A DNA stretch of 64,000 nucleotides, from contig NZ_VNHJ01000009.1 of the NCBI RefSeq assembly GCF_008124525.1, positions 62,001 to 126,000 of the forward strand, written 5' to 3'. A program made the position numbers and the translations under genes. Under the pieces are notes generated by a model. That model was not told the DNA's origin. It worked only from the letters and a program-made list of their open reading frames with translations, and searched no databases. Below, piece by piece: positions 1-9,125 of the stretch. Positions within the stretch are counted from its first letter, which is position 1, and each line of letters opens with the position of its first letter. This DNA is from Oceanicella actignis. Lineage in GTDB: Bacteria > Pseudomonadota > Alphaproteobacteria > Rhodobacterales > Rhodobacteraceae.

Positions 1-29
1 CGAAATGAGGCGCGACCGGGCCCGCGCCC

Positions 30-1127
30 TCAGGTGTTGAACAGGAAGTGCAGGACGTCGCCGTCCGCGACCTCGTAGTTCTTGCCCTCGATGCGCATCT
101 TGCCGGCCTCTTTCGCGCCCTGCTCGCCGCCGCAGGCGACGTAGTCCTCGTAGGCGATGGTCTCGGCGCGGATGAAGCCGCGCTCGAAATCGCCGTGGAT
201 CACGCCCGCGGCCTGAGGCGCCCTGGTCCCGGCCTTGATGGTCCAGGCGCGGGCCTCCTTGGGGCCGACGGTGAAGTAGGTGCGCAGACCCAGAAGCTCG
301 TAGCCCGCGCGGATCAGCCGGTCGAGGCCCGGCTCGGACAGCCCCAGCTCGGCCAGGAACTCGGCCCGCTCGGCGTCGTCGAGCTGGGCGATCTCTTCCT
401 CGATGGCGGCCGAGATGACCACCGACGCCGCGCCCTGCTCGGCGGCCATGGCGGCCACCTTCTCGGACAGCGCATTGCCCGTGGCGGCCGAGGCTTCGTC
501 CACGTTGCACACGTAAAGCACCGGCTTGGCCGTCAGCAGCTGCAGGGCGCGCCAGGCGCGCGCGTCCTCTTCGGCCACGGCGACGGTGCGCGCGGGGCGC
601 CCCTGCTCGAGCGCCTCGGCGGCCATGCGCAGCAGGCGGTCCTGGTCGCGCGCCTCCTTGTCGCCGCTCTTGAGCCGCCGCGCCAGGCCCTGAAGGCGGC
701 GCTCGACGCTTTCCAGATCCGCCAGCATCAGCTCGGTCTCGATGGTCTGGGCGTCGGCGATGGGGTCCACGCGGCCCTCGACATGGGTCACGTCGTCATC
801 CTCGAAGCAGCGCAGCACATGGGCGATGGCGTCGACCTCGCGGATGTTGGCGAGGAACTGGTTGCCCAGCCCCTCGCCCTTCGAGGCGCCCTTCACCAGC
901 CCGGCGATGTCCACGAAGGTCAGCCGCGCGGGGATGATCTGCCGCGAGCCGGCGATGCGCGCCAGCTCGTTCAGGCGCGGATCGGGCACCGAGACCTCGC
1001 CCACATTCGGCTCGATGGTGCAGAAGGGGAAGTTGGCCGCCTGCGCCGCGGCGGTGCGGGTGAGCGCGTTGAAGAGCGTGGACTTGCCGACGTTCGGCAG
1101 CCCGACGATGCCGCATTTGAAACCCAT
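30..1127 (-). CDS. ychF: Redox-regulated ATPase YchF (Obg-family P-loop NTPase)
   Basis: A cytosolic OBG-family NTPase that prefers ATP to GTP and binds ribosomes; in other bacteria it restrains translation and the oxidative stress response. The 365 residues match the usual length of about 363. The P-loop GLPNVGKS is at residues 9-16, and NVDE near residue 207 stands where GTPases have NKxD, which is the family hallmark behind ATP preference. The C-terminal TGS domain covers roughly residues 280-365. It lies downstream of rplY and pth on the same strand, a common alphaproteobacterial order that suggests a shared transcript. Identification is very secure; its exact physiological role is not settled in any species. 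Confidence 0.97.
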   Translation of the reverse strand: MGFKCGIVGLPNVGKSTLFNALTRTAAAQAANFPFCTIEPNVGEVSVPDPRLNELARIAGSRQIIPARLTFVDIAGLVKGASKGEGLGNQFLANIREVDAIAHVLRCFEDDDVTHVEGRVDPIADAQTIETELMLADLESVERRLQGLARRLKSGDKEARDQDRLLRMAAEALEQGRPARTVAVAEEDARAWRALQLLTAKPVLYVCNVDEASAATGNALSEKVAAMAAEQGAASVVISAAIEEEIAQLDDAERAEFLAELGLSEPGLDRLIRAGYELLGLRTYFTVGPKEARAWTIKAGTRAPQAAGVIHGDFERGFIRAETIAYEDYVACGGEQGAKEAGKMRIEGKNYEVADGDVLHFLFNT

Positions 1128-1202
1128 GGCGCTTTCCTCGATACAGCCTCGTTCCGGTCGGCCCGCCGCATGACATGCGCGCGCGGGCCGGTCAAGGGCG
1201 GG

Positions 1203-1925
1203 TCAGGAGAAGCGGCGCTTGAGCCGCTCGAGCGGCGAAAGGGCGGCGTCGTCCTTGGCCCCGTCGCCCCCCGCATCTGGCCCGCGGCGCCCTTCGTCGG
1301 CTTTGCGCCCGTCGTCGGCCGCGCCGCCCGGCGGGGTCTGCGCGGCGGGGCGCGGCGGGGGCGCCATGCGCAGCGCGACGGCGTTCATGAAGCCCGAGTC
1401 GTCGTCCTCGGCCAGCCTGGGGGCGGCGTCCGAGACGGCGCGCAGCAGATCGTCGAGCCAGGCCTCGTCCGCCTTGGCGAAGTCGTGCAGCACATAGGCG
1501 GCCACCTGCGCCTTCTGGGCCGGGCGGCCGATGCCCAGGCGCACGCGCGCATAGTCGGGCCCCGCGTGCTGGTGGATCGAGCGCAGGCCGTTGTGGCCGG
1601 CATGGCCGCCGCCGCGCTTGACGCGGCACTTGCCCGGGGCCAGGTCCAGCTCGTCGTGGAAGACGGTCACATCGGCGGGGTCGAGCTTGTGAAAGCGCAT
1701 GGCCGCGCCGACCGACTGGCCCGACAGGTTCATGTAGGTCTGGGGCTTGAGCAGCAGGACCTTCTCGCGCCCCAGCCGGCCTTCGCTGACCAGGCCCTGG
1801 AACTTGGCGCGCCAGGGCGAGAAGCCGTGATCGGCCGCGATGCGGTCGAGGGCCATGAAGCCGATGTTGTGGCGGTTGCGGGCGTATTTCTCGCCCGGGT
1901 TCCCAAGGCCGACGAACAGTTTCAT
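1203..1925 (-). CDS. pth: Peptidyl-tRNA hydrolase
   Basis: Cleaves the ester bond of peptidyl-tRNAs that drop off the ribosome and so recycles tRNA. Active-site residues equivalent to E. coli Asn10, His20, Asn68, Asp93 and Asn114 are visible as Asn9, His19, Asn66, Asp91 and Asn112. The catalytic core ends near residue 190. About 50 further residues, rich in Gly, Ala, Asp and charged residues and ending in a basic segment, make it longer than the 194-residue E. coli enzyme; such tails are common in alphaproteobacteria. It sits 89 bases downstream of rplY and 75 bases upstream of ychF on the same strand, so the three are probably cotranscribed. Confidence 0.97.
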   Translation of the reverse strand: MKLFVGLGNPGEKYARNRHNIGFMALDRIAADHGFSPWRAKFQGLVSEGRLGREKVLLLKPQTYMNLSGQSVGAAMRFHKLDPADVTVFHDELDLAPGKCRVKRGGGHAGHNGLRSIHQHAGPDYARVRLGIGRPAQKAQVAAYVLHDFAKADEAWLDDLLRAVSDAAPRLAEDDDSGFMNAVALRMAPPPRPAAQTPPGGAADDGRKADEGRRGPDAGGDGAKDDAALSPLERLKRRFS

Positions 1926-2014
1926 GGCGTCATGCTCCTTGCGCGCGGTCCTGAACGCAAGCCGCCGCCCGGCGGGGCCGGGCGGCGGCGAGGGTCAAGG
2001 GCGGCCGGGCCCCG

Positions 2015-2644
2015 TCACTCCTCGGTTTCGGCCTCGGCCTCTGCCTCGGCCTCTTCCTCGTCATCGGCCGAGCGCAGGCTGGAGGGCGCCGAGATGTTCG
2101 CGATCACGAAGTCGCGGTCGGTGATGACCGGGCGCGCGCCCTTGGGCAGCGCGACGTCCGAGATGTGGATCACGTCGCCGATGTCGCGGCCGGCCAGGTC
2201 CACCACGATCTTCTCGGGGATGTCGCCGGCGGTCACGCGCAGCTCGACCTCGGGACGCACGACGACCAGCGTGCCGCCCTTCTTGATGCCGGGCGCCTCT
2301 TCCTCGTTCACGAACTCGACGGGGATGTAGAGGTTGATGCGGCTGCGCTCGGACAGGCGCAGGAAGTCGACATGCGTGGGCAGGTCGCGCACGATGTCGC
2401 GCTGCACGCCGCGGCAGATCACGCGGTTGTCCTCGCCGTCGACGCGCACGTTGATCAGCGTGGCCAGGAACTTGCCGGCCTTGAGGCGCTTGATCAGCTC
2501 GTTGAACTTCACGTTGATCGCGACGGGGTCCTTGCCGCCGCCATAGATCACGCCCGGAACGAGGCCCGCGCGACGGGCGGCGCGGGCAGCCCCTTTGCCC
2601 GTGCCTTCGCGACGCGTGGCTTCGAGAATCGGCATCTCGGCCAT
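2015..2644 (-). CDS. rplY: 50S ribosomal protein bL25 (Ctc-type, long form)
   Basis: Binds 5S rRNA in the large ribosomal subunit. The 209-residue protein is the long Ctc/TL5 form: an N-terminal 5S-binding beta-barrel (about residues 1-95) followed by a C-terminal domain (about 100-190). It ends in a strongly acidic Glu/Ala tail with alternating E and A, typical of alphaproteobacterial L25. It is the first gene of the minus-strand rplY-pth-ychF group, and its promoter must lie in the 195-base gap shared with the divergent lut operon. Confidence 0.96.
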   Translation of the reverse strand: MAEMPILEATRREGTGKGAARAARRAGLVPGVIYGGGKDPVAINVKFNELIKRLKAGKFLATLINVRVDGEDNRVICRGVQRDIVRDLPTHVDFLRLSERSRINLYIPVEFVNEEEAPGIKKGGTLVVVRPEVELRVTAGDIPEKIVVDLAGRDIGDVIHISDVALPKGARPVITDRDFVIANISAPSSLRSADDEEEAEAEAEAETEE

Positions 2645-2802
2645 GTCATGTCTCCTGTCTGTGAGGCGCGGCGATCCTCCAGGGGTGTAAGCGCCGCGAA
2701 CCGCGGGCTTTTAGCCGAGTCGGCGGGCGAAGGCAAAGGGAAAGCCGCTCCGATGGCCGCGGCCGCGCGGGCCGGCGCGGCGGGCTTGCGCGCGGGGCGA
2801 AG

Positions 2803-2828
2803 AATTGGATAAATGTTCTGACCAATTC
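2803..2828. promoter_or_regulatory. Inverted repeat, putative GntR/LldR-type operator of lutABC
   Basis: GAATTGG (2803-2809) and CCAATTC (2822-2828) are perfect inverted copies 13 bases apart, just upstream of the lutA ribosome-binding site (GGGAGG). Inside them, TGTTCTGACCA (2814-2824) matches the FCD-type GntR half-sites TGGTCnGACCA at all but one position. LutR and LldR, which control lactate genes elsewhere, belong to this regulator family. The repeat is seen directly; the regulator is inferred, and no gntR gene is present in the window. Confidence 0.55.
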
Positions 2829-2839
2829 GGGAGGCGCCC

Positions 2840-3646
2840 ATGTCAACCACCCCCGCGCCGCGCGTGGCGCTGTTCGTCACCTGCCTTGTGGACGCGTTCC
2901 GTCCCTCGGTGGGATTCGCCGCGCTCAGGCTGCTCGAGGAGGCGGGCTGCGAGGTCGAGGTTCCGGCCGTCCAGACATGCTGCGGCCAGCCCTCGTGGAA
3001 CTCGGGCGACCGCGAGGGGGCGCGGCGCATGGCCCGGCGCGTCGTCGAGGCCTTCGATGGCTACGATCACGTGGTCGCCCCCTCGGGCAGCTGCGCGGCC
3101 ACCGTCGCGCGCGACTATCCGGCCATGTTCGAACCCGGCGATCCCTGGCGCGCCCGGGCCGAGGCGCTGGCCGCGCGCACGCACGAGATCGTCAGCTTCC
3201 TGACCGACGTTCTCGGGCTGAGCGAGGTGTCGGCGCGGCTCGACGCGGCCGCGACCTATCACGACAGCTGCTCGGGGCTGCGCGCGCTGGGGGTCAAGGC
3301 GCAGCCGCGCAAGCTCCTGGCCTCGGTGCAGGGGCTGGAGCTGCGCGAGATGTCCGATCCCGAGGCGTGCTGCGGCTTCGGCGGCACGTTCTGCGTCAAG
3401 TATCCCGAGATCTCGGGCGCCATGGTCGCCGACAAGGCCGAGGACATCGCCGCCACCGGCGCCGATCTGGTGCTGGCGGGCGACCTGGGCTGCCTGATGA
3501 ACATGGCGGGCAAGCTCTCGCGCCAGGGGCGGGCGATCCGCGCGCGCCACGTGGTCGAGGTGCTGGCCGGCATGACCGACGGCCCCGCCATCGGCGAGGC
3601 CCCCGAGGCCGACGCCCGCGACGCGCGCAAGGGGAAGGCGACATGA
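2840..3646 (+). CDS. lutA: L-lactate oxidation complex subunit LutA (Fe-S, CCG domains)
   Basis: One of three subunits that in Bacillus oxidise L-lactate to pyruvate; the E. coli homologue is YkgE. The 268-residue protein has two cysteine-rich CCG domains, with CCG near residue 50 (TCCGQPS) and near residue 177 (ACCGFGG), which bind an iron-sulfur cluster as in heterodisulfide reductase subunit B. The start follows GGGAGG at good spacing. Its stop overlaps the lutB start as ATGA, so translation is probably coupled. In this family glycolate oxidase GlcF is the main alternative, but the lutA-lutB-lutC order favours lactate utilisation. Confidence 0.9.
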   Translation: MSTTPAPRVALFVTCLVDAFRPSVGFAALRLLEEAGCEVEVPAVQTCCGQPSWNSGDREGARRMARRVVEAFDGYDHVVAPSGSCAATVARDYPAMFEPGDPWRARAEALAARTHEIVSFLTDVLGLSEVSARLDAAATYHDSCSGLRALGVKAQPRKLLASVQGLELREMSDPEACCGFGGTFCVKYPEISGAMVADKAEDIAATGADLVLAGDLGCLMNMAGKLSRQGRAIRARHVVEVLAGMTDGPAIGEAPEADARDARKGKAT

Positions 3647-5124
3647 CCCATCTGCAGACATCGGACCGCTTCGCGCAGAATGTGCGCGAGGCGCTGGCCG
3701 ACGCCAACCTTCAGGCGGCGCTGCGCGGCGCGCGCGGCAACTTCATCGCCAAGCGCGCCAAGGCGGCCGCCTTGGTGCCCGAGTTCGACGCCATCCGCGA
3801 CGCGGCGCGCGACATGAAGAACGCGACGCTGGCCGATCTGGACCTGTGGCTCGAGCATTACGAGCGCAAGGTGACCGAGGCGGGCGGCGTCGTGCACTGG
3901 GCCGAAAGCGCCGAGGACGCCCGCGCCATCGTGCTGGACATCTGCCGCAAGGCCGGCGCGCGCACGGTCAACAAGGGCAAGACGATGATCTCGGAGGAAT
4001 GCGGGATCAACGACTGGCTCGAGCGCAACGGCATCCGCCCGGTCGAGACGGATCTGGGCGAATACATCATCCAGCTGCGCGGCGAGACGCCCAGCCACAT
4101 CATCGCCCCGGCCGTGCACGTCACCGTGCCGCAGGTGCGCGAAGAGTTCCGCAAGGCCCATGCCGACCTGCCGCCCGACCGCGACCTCGAGGGGCTGGAC
4201 ACGCTGCTGACCGAGGCCCGCCGCGTGCTGCGGCGCAAGTATTTCGAGGCCGAGGTTGGCATCACCGGCGCCAACATGCTGATCGCCGAGACGGGCCAGA
4301 GCGTGATCGTCACCAATGAGGGCAACGGCGATCTGAGCCAGTCGCTGCCGCGGGTGCACATCGTGCTGGCCTCGATCGAGAAGGTCGTGCCCACGCTCGA
4401 GGACGCCTCGACGGTGCTGCGCCTGCTGGCGCGCTCGGCCACGGGGCAGGAGATGTCGGTCTACACCACCTTCTCGTCCGGCCCGCGCCGCCGCGACGAC
4501 CCGGACGGCCCCGAGGAATACCACGTCGTGCTGCTGGACAACGGGCGCTCGAACATGGTCGGCGGTCCGTTCCAGGACATGCTGCGCTGCATCCGCTGCG
4601 GCGCGTGCATGAACCACTGCCCCGTCTATCAGACCATCGGCGGGCACGCCTATGGCTGGGTCTATCCGGGGCCGATGGGGGCGGTGCTGACGCCGGCGCT
4701 GACGGGGATCGAGAAATCGCGCGACCTGCCCAACGCCTCGACCTTCTGCGGCCGCTGCGAAGAGGTCTGCCCCATGCGCATCCCCCTGCCGGGCATGATG
4801 CGCCACTGGCGCGCGCAGGAGTTCGAGCGCCGCCTGACCCCGGGCGCGGTGCGCTGGGGGCTGGGCGCGTGGACCTGGCTGGCCGAGCGTCCGCGCCTTT
4901 ACCGCGCCGCCACCCGCGCCGCGGCGCTGGCGCTGCGGGCGATGGCGCGCGGCGGGCGGCTGCGGCGCCTGCCGCTGGGGCGCGGCTGGACCGCGCATCG
5001 CGACTTCCCGGCGCCCGAGGGCGACACCTTCATGGCCCGCTATGCGCGCGGCGAGCGCCCGCCCGCGCGGCAGGCCGCCGCGCCGCCGCCGCGCGCCCAA
5101 GCGCAAGACGGAGCGCGGCCATGA
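3643..5124 (+). CDS. lutB: L-lactate oxidation complex subunit LutB (ferredoxin-type Fe-S protein)
   Basis: The iron-sulfur subunit of the lactate-oxidising complex (E. coli YkgF family). The N-terminal two thirds form a LUD domain (about residues 60-290). Two 4Fe-4S motifs follow: CIRCGACMNHCP near residue 316 and CGRCEEVCP near residue 369. The last 100 residues are basic and Ala/Arg rich, ending in a low-complexity tail, which makes the protein (493 residues) slightly longer than E. coli YkgF. The ATG start overlaps the lutA stop, and its own stop overlaps the lutC start in the same ATGA fashion, so the three subunits are translated as one unit. Electrons presumably pass to the quinone pool or a cytochrome; the acceptor is not known from sequence. 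Confidence 0.92.
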   Translation: MTHLQTSDRFAQNVREALADANLQAALRGARGNFIAKRAKAAALVPEFDAIRDAARDMKNATLADLDLWLEHYERKVTEAGGVVHWAESAEDARAIVLDICRKAGARTVNKGKTMISEECGINDWLERNGIRPVETDLGEYIIQLRGETPSHIIAPAVHVTVPQVREEFRKAHADLPPDRDLEGLDTLLTEARRVLRRKYFEAEVGITGANMLIAETGQSVIVTNEGNGDLSQSLPRVHIVLASIEKVVPTLEDASTVLRLLARSATGQEMSVYTTFSSGPRRRDDPDGPEEYHVVLLDNGRSNMVGGPFQDMLRCIRCGACMNHCPVYQTIGGHAYGWVYPGPMGAVLTPALTGIEKSRDLPNASTFCGRCEEVCPMRIPLPGMMRHWRAQEFERRLTPGAVRWGLGAWTWLAERPRLYRAATRAAALALRAMARGGRLRRLPLGRGWTAHRDFPAPEGDTFMARYARGERPPARQAAAPPPRAQAQDGARP

Positions 5125-5783
5125 GCGCGCGCGACCGCATCCTGTCCCGCATCCGCCGCGCCACGGCGCAGGGCCGCGACGAGGCCGAGCGGCGCGAGGC
5201 CGTGCGCGCGCGCCTGGCCGCCGCGGGTCGTCAGACCGCCCCCACCCCCGCCGGCGCCCGCACGCCGCCCGAGGCCCGCCTGGCCCAGTTCGAGGACAAG
5301 CTGCGCGCGGTGGACGCCACCGTGTCGCATGTGCCGCGGCTGGCCGATCTGCCCGCGGCGCTGGCGCATGAGCTGCGCGCGCGCAACCTGCCGCCGTCGC
5401 TGCGCATGGGCGAGGAGCCGGCCTTCGCCGCGCTCGACTGGACGGGGCTCGAGGTCTCGCGCGGCCCCGGCCGGCTCGAAGAGCCCGCCGCCCTCTCGCG
5501 CGCCTGGTTCGGCGTGGCCGAGACCGGCACGCTGGCGTTGCTTTCGGGTCCCGACAACCCGGTGACGCTGACCTTCCTGGCCGAGACGCATTTCGTCGCC
5601 CTGCGCCGGGCCGACATCCTGCCCGGGCTGGACGAGCTGTGGGCCGCGCTGCGCGCTTCGGGGCGCGACGCGCGCACGGTCAACCTGGTCACGGGGCCGT
5701 CGCGCTCGGCCGACATCGGCCAGGTGCTGCAGCTGGGCGCGCATGGCCCGGTGGCGCTGCATGTGTTCGTGATCGACGACTGA
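5121..5783 (+). CDS. lutC: L-lactate oxidation complex subunit LutC (LUD domain)
   Basis: Third subunit of the LutABC complex (E. coli YkgG family, LUD/DUF162). The 220-residue protein has a variable charged N-terminus and a LUD domain over about residues 90-218. The conserved FGVAETGTLAL and LVTGPSRSADIG segments are typical of LutC. No cysteine cluster is present, as expected. Its start is nested in the lutB stop (ATGA). It is the last gene of the operon; 36 GC-rich bases separate it from the convergent hydrolase gene. Confidence 0.92.
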   Translation: MSARDRILSRIRRATAQGRDEAERREAVRARLAAAGRQTAPTPAGARTPPEARLAQFEDKLRAVDATVSHVPRLADLPAALAHELRARNLPPSLRMGEEPAFAALDWTGLEVSRGPGRLEEPAALSRAWFGVAETGTLALLSGPDNPVTLTFLAETHFVALRRADILPGLDELWAALRASGRDARTVNLVTGPSRSADIGQVLQLGAHGPVALHVFVIDD

Positions 5784-5819
5784 GCCGGCCGGCCCGCGGG
5801 CGCGGCGCGGCGCCGCGGC

Positions 5820-6743
5820 TCAGTCGTCCCAAACGAGCGGCCAGGCGGCGGCGTTCGCCTGGCGGAACAGGCCGACATGACCGATCGCCCGCGTTCCCGC
5901 GTCGCGGGGCGAGATCACGCGCAGCTCGGACTCGGCTTCGGGGTGGAACTCGGCCAGGCGGGCCGCGGTGGCGGGCGAGAGGATGGCGTCGTCCTCGATC
6001 GCGGCGATGATCAGGCGCCCCGAGAAGGGCGGCGAGACGGGCGCGGGCAGGCGGCCGCCCCAATCGGGCCGGTGCAGGTCGCGGTTGCAGCACCAGCGTT
6101 TCCATTCGCGGAACACGCCGGGGGGCATGTCCTCGCCCAGCCCCAGCCGGCTGCCGGGCAGGTAGCCCAGCGCGCGCACGGCCAGAGGCCCCAGAACATG
6201 CCAGAACAGAAAGGCCATCGGCATCCCGCGCAGCGGCGCGGCGCGCCACCATGCCGGCCCCGAGGCCACCGCGATCAGCCGCGCCACGCGGTGCGCGTCC
6301 TTGTGGAACATGGTCATGAACCCGCCCAGCGAGTGCCCGACGACGCGGATCTCGGCGTCGGGGTGGCGCGCGCACAGCCATGCCAGCGCCGCCTCCTGAT
6401 CGCACACCCCCCAGTCGGACATGCCGACGGTCGAGCGGCGCAGCGCGCGCGGGCTGCGGTCGTCGGTCGCGCGATAGCCGTAGATCAGGCAGGCGACGCC
6501 GCGCTCGGCGGCCAGCCAGCGGGCGAAGCGGGCGTAGTAGTCGCGCGGCACGCCGGTGGCGGGGTGAATCACTGCCGCGACCTCGGGCGTCCGGCCCTCG
6601 GGTTCGAACAGGCGCCCGCGCAGCGTCAGCCCCGGCGGGGTCGGACCCGACAGGGTGCGCGCGACGGGGATGCGCACGTCGCTCACGCGCAGCTGCGCCT
6701 CCTGGCCCTCGGCGGCGGGCGAAGGGGAATCGGCAAGTGTCAT
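5820..6743 (-). CDS. Alpha/beta-fold hydrolase
   Basis: A 307-residue serine hydrolase of unknown substrate. The nucleophile elbow GHSLGG is visible near residue 138, after strand/loop segments typical of the fold. A C-terminal His lies in IGHVGLF near residue 292, and an acidic residue in IEDDAIL near residue 251 could complete the triad. The phrase AVIHPATGVPRDYYARFARWL near residue 60 is characteristic of a bacterial family sometimes called alpha/beta hydrolase with YheT/esterase similarity. I chose the ATG at 6743 rather than the in-frame ATG at 6809, because the extra 22 residues are basic and non-conserved in character. It is divergent from the acyl-CoA dehydrogenase at 6900, so a thioesterase or lipid-ester role is possible but unproven. 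Confidence 0.8.
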   Translation of the reverse strand: MTLADSPSPAAEGQEAQLRVSDVRIPVARTLSGPTPPGLTLRGRLFEPEGRTPEVAAVIHPATGVPRDYYARFARWLAAERGVACLIYGYRATDDRSPRALRRSTVGMSDWGVCDQEAALAWLCARHPDAEIRVVGHSLGGFMTMFHKDAHRVARLIAVASGPAWWRAAPLRGMPMAFLFWHVLGPLAVRALGYLPGSRLGLGEDMPPGVFREWKRWCCNRDLHRPDWGGRLPAPVSPPFSGRLIIAAIEDDAILSPATAARLAEFHPEAESELRVISPRDAGTRAIGHVGLFRQANAAAWPLVWDD

Positions 6744-6799
6744 GGTCGGCCGTCGCTCGTTCCGTTCCGCGCGCCATGCGATTGCTTTCGGCGCGATGC

Positions 6800-6818
6800 T
6801 GTGGAACAACGTTCCGCA
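6800..6818. promoter_or_regulatory. Palindrome between divergent hydrolase and dehydrogenase genes
   Basis: TGTGGAAC (6800-6807), AAC, GTTCCGCA (6811-6818) form an 8-base inverted repeat with one mismatch in the 156-base divergent intergenic region. The size and position suit a dimeric TetR-like repressor acting on one or both genes. The palindrome is observed; its function is inferred. Confidence 0.45.
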
Positions 6819-6899
6819 AGGATCGGCGGCGGGTCAACCGCGACCGCGCGTCAGCGCCCGGCCCCGACCGCGACAAGACGCCAACCGGGGGGGGGGATC

Positions 6900-8681
6900 A
6901 TGCCCGACATTCTGCGCCGCGAGGACCTCGACTTTCTGCTCAACGACGTCTTCGACCTCGAGGAGCTGTGCCGCCGGCCCTTCTACGCCGAGCATGAGCG
7001 CGCCGACATCGACGCCATGATGGACACCGCCGAGCGCCTGGCCGAAGAGGTGTTCCAGCCCTTCGCCGCCAAGCTCGACGCCAACGAGCCCACCTTCGAC
7101 GGCGAGCGCGTGCACATCATCCCCGAGGTCCCCGCCGCGCTGGAAACCTACCGCCAGGCGGGCTTTCCGGCCATGGCCTTTCCCGCCGAGATCGGCGGCA
7201 TGGGCCTGCCCTACATGGCGGCCACGGCCATCGGCGCCTGGTTCGCGGCGGCCAACGGCCCGGCCATGGGCTATCTGAGCCTGACGGGCTGGGCGGCGAA
7301 CCTTCTGGCCACTCATGGCTCGGAAGAGCTCAAGGCGCGCTATCTGGGCCCGATGTGCGAGGGGCGCTATTTCGGCACCATGTGCCTGAGCGAGCCGCAG
7401 GCCGGCTCGTCGCTGGGCGACATCCGCACCCGCGCCGAGCGGCGCGAGGACGGAACCTTCCGCCTGTTCGGCTCGAAGATGTGGATCTCGGGCGGCGAGC
7501 ACGACATGTCCGAGAACATCATCCACTTCGTCCTCGCGCGCATCCCCGGCGCGCCGCCGGGCGTCAAGGGCATCTCGCTGTTCTGCGTGCCGCGCATCCT
7601 GCCCGACGGCGCGCGCAACGACGTGCGGCTGATGGGGCTGAACCACAAGATGGGCAATCGCGGCACGGTGAACACCGCCCTCGCCTTCGGCGAGAAGGAG
7701 GGCGCCGTGGGCTGGCTGGTCGGGCAGGAGAATCACGGCCTGGCCTGCATGTTCGTGATGATGAACGAGGCGCGCGTATCCGTCGGCCTGTCGGCCGCCG
7801 CGCTGGCCATGACGGGCTATCTGCACGCCCTGTCCTACGCGCGCGAGCGCCTTCAGGGCCGGCCGCTGACGGGGCGCGATCCCTCCGCGCCCATGATCCC
7901 CATCATCCAGCACGCGGATGTGCGGCGCATGCTGCTGCAGGCCAAGTGCTACGCCGAGGGCGGCATGGCGCTGTGCCTTTACGCGGCGCGCCTGATCGAC
8001 GATCTGCGCTCGGGAACCGACGAGGACGCCGCCGAGGCGCGCCGCCTGCTCGAGATCCTGACCCCGATCGTCAAGTCCTGGCCCTCGGAGTTCGGCCTGC
8101 GCGCGAACGACAACGCGATCCAGGTGCATGGCGGCTACGGCTACACGCGCGACTACCCCGTCGAGCGCATGTATCGCGACAACCGCCTGAACCCGATCCA
8201 CGAGGGCACGAAGGGCATCCAGGGCCTGGACCTGCTGGGCCGCAAGGTTCCCATGGAGGGCGGCGCCCCCTTCCGCGCCCTGCTGGCGCGCATGCGCCGC
8301 ACGCTGGCCGAGGCCGAGGGCGACGAGGCGCTGGCCGACATCCGCGCCGCGGTGGCCGAGGCCGTCGACGGCGCCGAGCGCACCACCGCCGCCATGCTGG
8401 CCGCCGCGCCCAAGGCGGGCGCCGAGGCCTTCACCGCCAACGCCACCATCTATCTCGACATGCTGGGGCATGTGACGGTGGGCTGGCTGTGGCTGCGCCA
8501 GGCGCTGGCGGCGCGGCGCGCCCTCGCCGCCGGCGGGGCGGGGCGCGAGGACTTCCTGCGCGGCAAGATCGACGCCGCGCGCTGGTTCTGCCGCTACGAG
8601 CTGCCGCTGACGCATGCATGGCGCGGCATGATCGAGGGGCTCGACCGCACCACGCTGGACACGCCGCCCGAACATCTGTGA
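6900..8681 (+). CDS. Acyl-CoA dehydrogenase with extended N- and C-terminal domains
   Basis: A 593-residue FAD-dependent acyl-CoA dehydrogenase. Domain order: the N-terminal extension seen in this subfamily (residues 1-35), the helical and beta middle domains (about 40-280), the C-terminal helical domain (about 290-450) and the extra C-terminal acyl-CoA dehydrogenase domain (about 470-590). The likely catalytic Glu is in NPIHEGT near residue 434, and GGYGYTRDYPVERMYRD is the usual flavin-proximal segment. This long subfamily includes DmdC, the methylmercaptopropionyl-CoA dehydrogenase of DMSP demethylation, as well as medium- or long-chain enzymes, so the substrate cannot be fixed from sequence. 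The ATG is preceded by a G-run that can serve as ribosome-binding site. Confidence 0.92.
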   Translation: MPDILRREDLDFLLNDVFDLEELCRRPFYAEHERADIDAMMDTAERLAEEVFQPFAAKLDANEPTFDGERVHIIPEVPAALETYRQAGFPAMAFPAEIGGMGLPYMAATAIGAWFAAANGPAMGYLSLTGWAANLLATHGSEELKARYLGPMCEGRYFGTMCLSEPQAGSSLGDIRTRAERREDGTFRLFGSKMWISGGEHDMSENIIHFVLARIPGAPPGVKGISLFCVPRILPDGARNDVRLMGLNHKMGNRGTVNTALAFGEKEGAVGWLVGQENHGLACMFVMMNEARVSVGLSAAALAMTGYLHALSYARERLQGRPLTGRDPSAPMIPIIQHADVRRMLLQAKCYAEGGMALCLYAARLIDDLRSGTDEDAAEARRLLEILTPIVKSWPSEFGLRANDNAIQVHGGYGYTRDYPVERMYRDNRLNPIHEGTKGIQGLDLLGRKVPMEGGAPFRALLARMRRTLAEAEGDEALADIRAAVAEAVDGAERTTAAMLAAAPKAGAEAFTANATIYLDMLGHVTVGWLWLRQALAARRALAAGGAGREDFLRGKIDAARWFCRYELPLTHAWRGMIEGLDRTTLDTPPEHL

Positions 8682-9125
8682 GCGCGCCGGCGGCGCCGGG
8701 CCGCCCCCGCCCCCGCCCCCGCCCCCCTTGCGCCCCCGCCGCGGCGGGTCCGAGGGGGCGGGGTCGGCCGCCGCTTCGCCCCCTTCGCCGGGCTCGGCTG
8801 CGCCTGATCCGCGCCGGCCGCCGGGCGCGCGCCCGGTGCGACGCCCATGGCCGCGCCGGGGGACGGCTTCGGAGAGGGGTTCGGAGCCGCCCGCGGCCTC
8901 CGCGCCCGGCCCCCCGCCGCGCGCGGCGGCCAGCGGCCGCGCCCGCGCGCAACGCCGCCTCCGGCCCCGCCGATCATCCCCCGCTGCGCTCCCCCGCCGC
9001 CGCGCCCGCGCCTTGCAGCCTGGTCTGCGCGCGCGCCTTGCCTGCGCGCGCGCTTGCGTGCATTGTGCAGCGCGTCATGGGGCCGCGGGCTCCGCCGTCG
9101 TCGCAGAAGGGGTGAGCAGGTCGCA
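8682..9125. other. 444-base intergenic region without a gene; simple-sequence tract
   Basis: No supported gene. At 8703-8727 there are four perfect GCCCCC hexamers in a row. The rest is extremely GC-rich with many CG-rich self-complementary words, including GCGCGCGC blocks near 9029-9055. Just before the pyc start, GAAGGGGTGAG provides a ribosome-binding site. The pyc promoter presumably lies in the last 120 bases, which are less extreme in composition. Confidence 0.6.

Noticed and set aside
48-2330. A 760-codon open frame on the plus strand antisense to ychF, pth and rplY.
   Set aside because: It is Ala/Gly/Arg/Val-rich with no recognisable domain and covers three certain genes. It exists because high third-position GC removes antisense stops.
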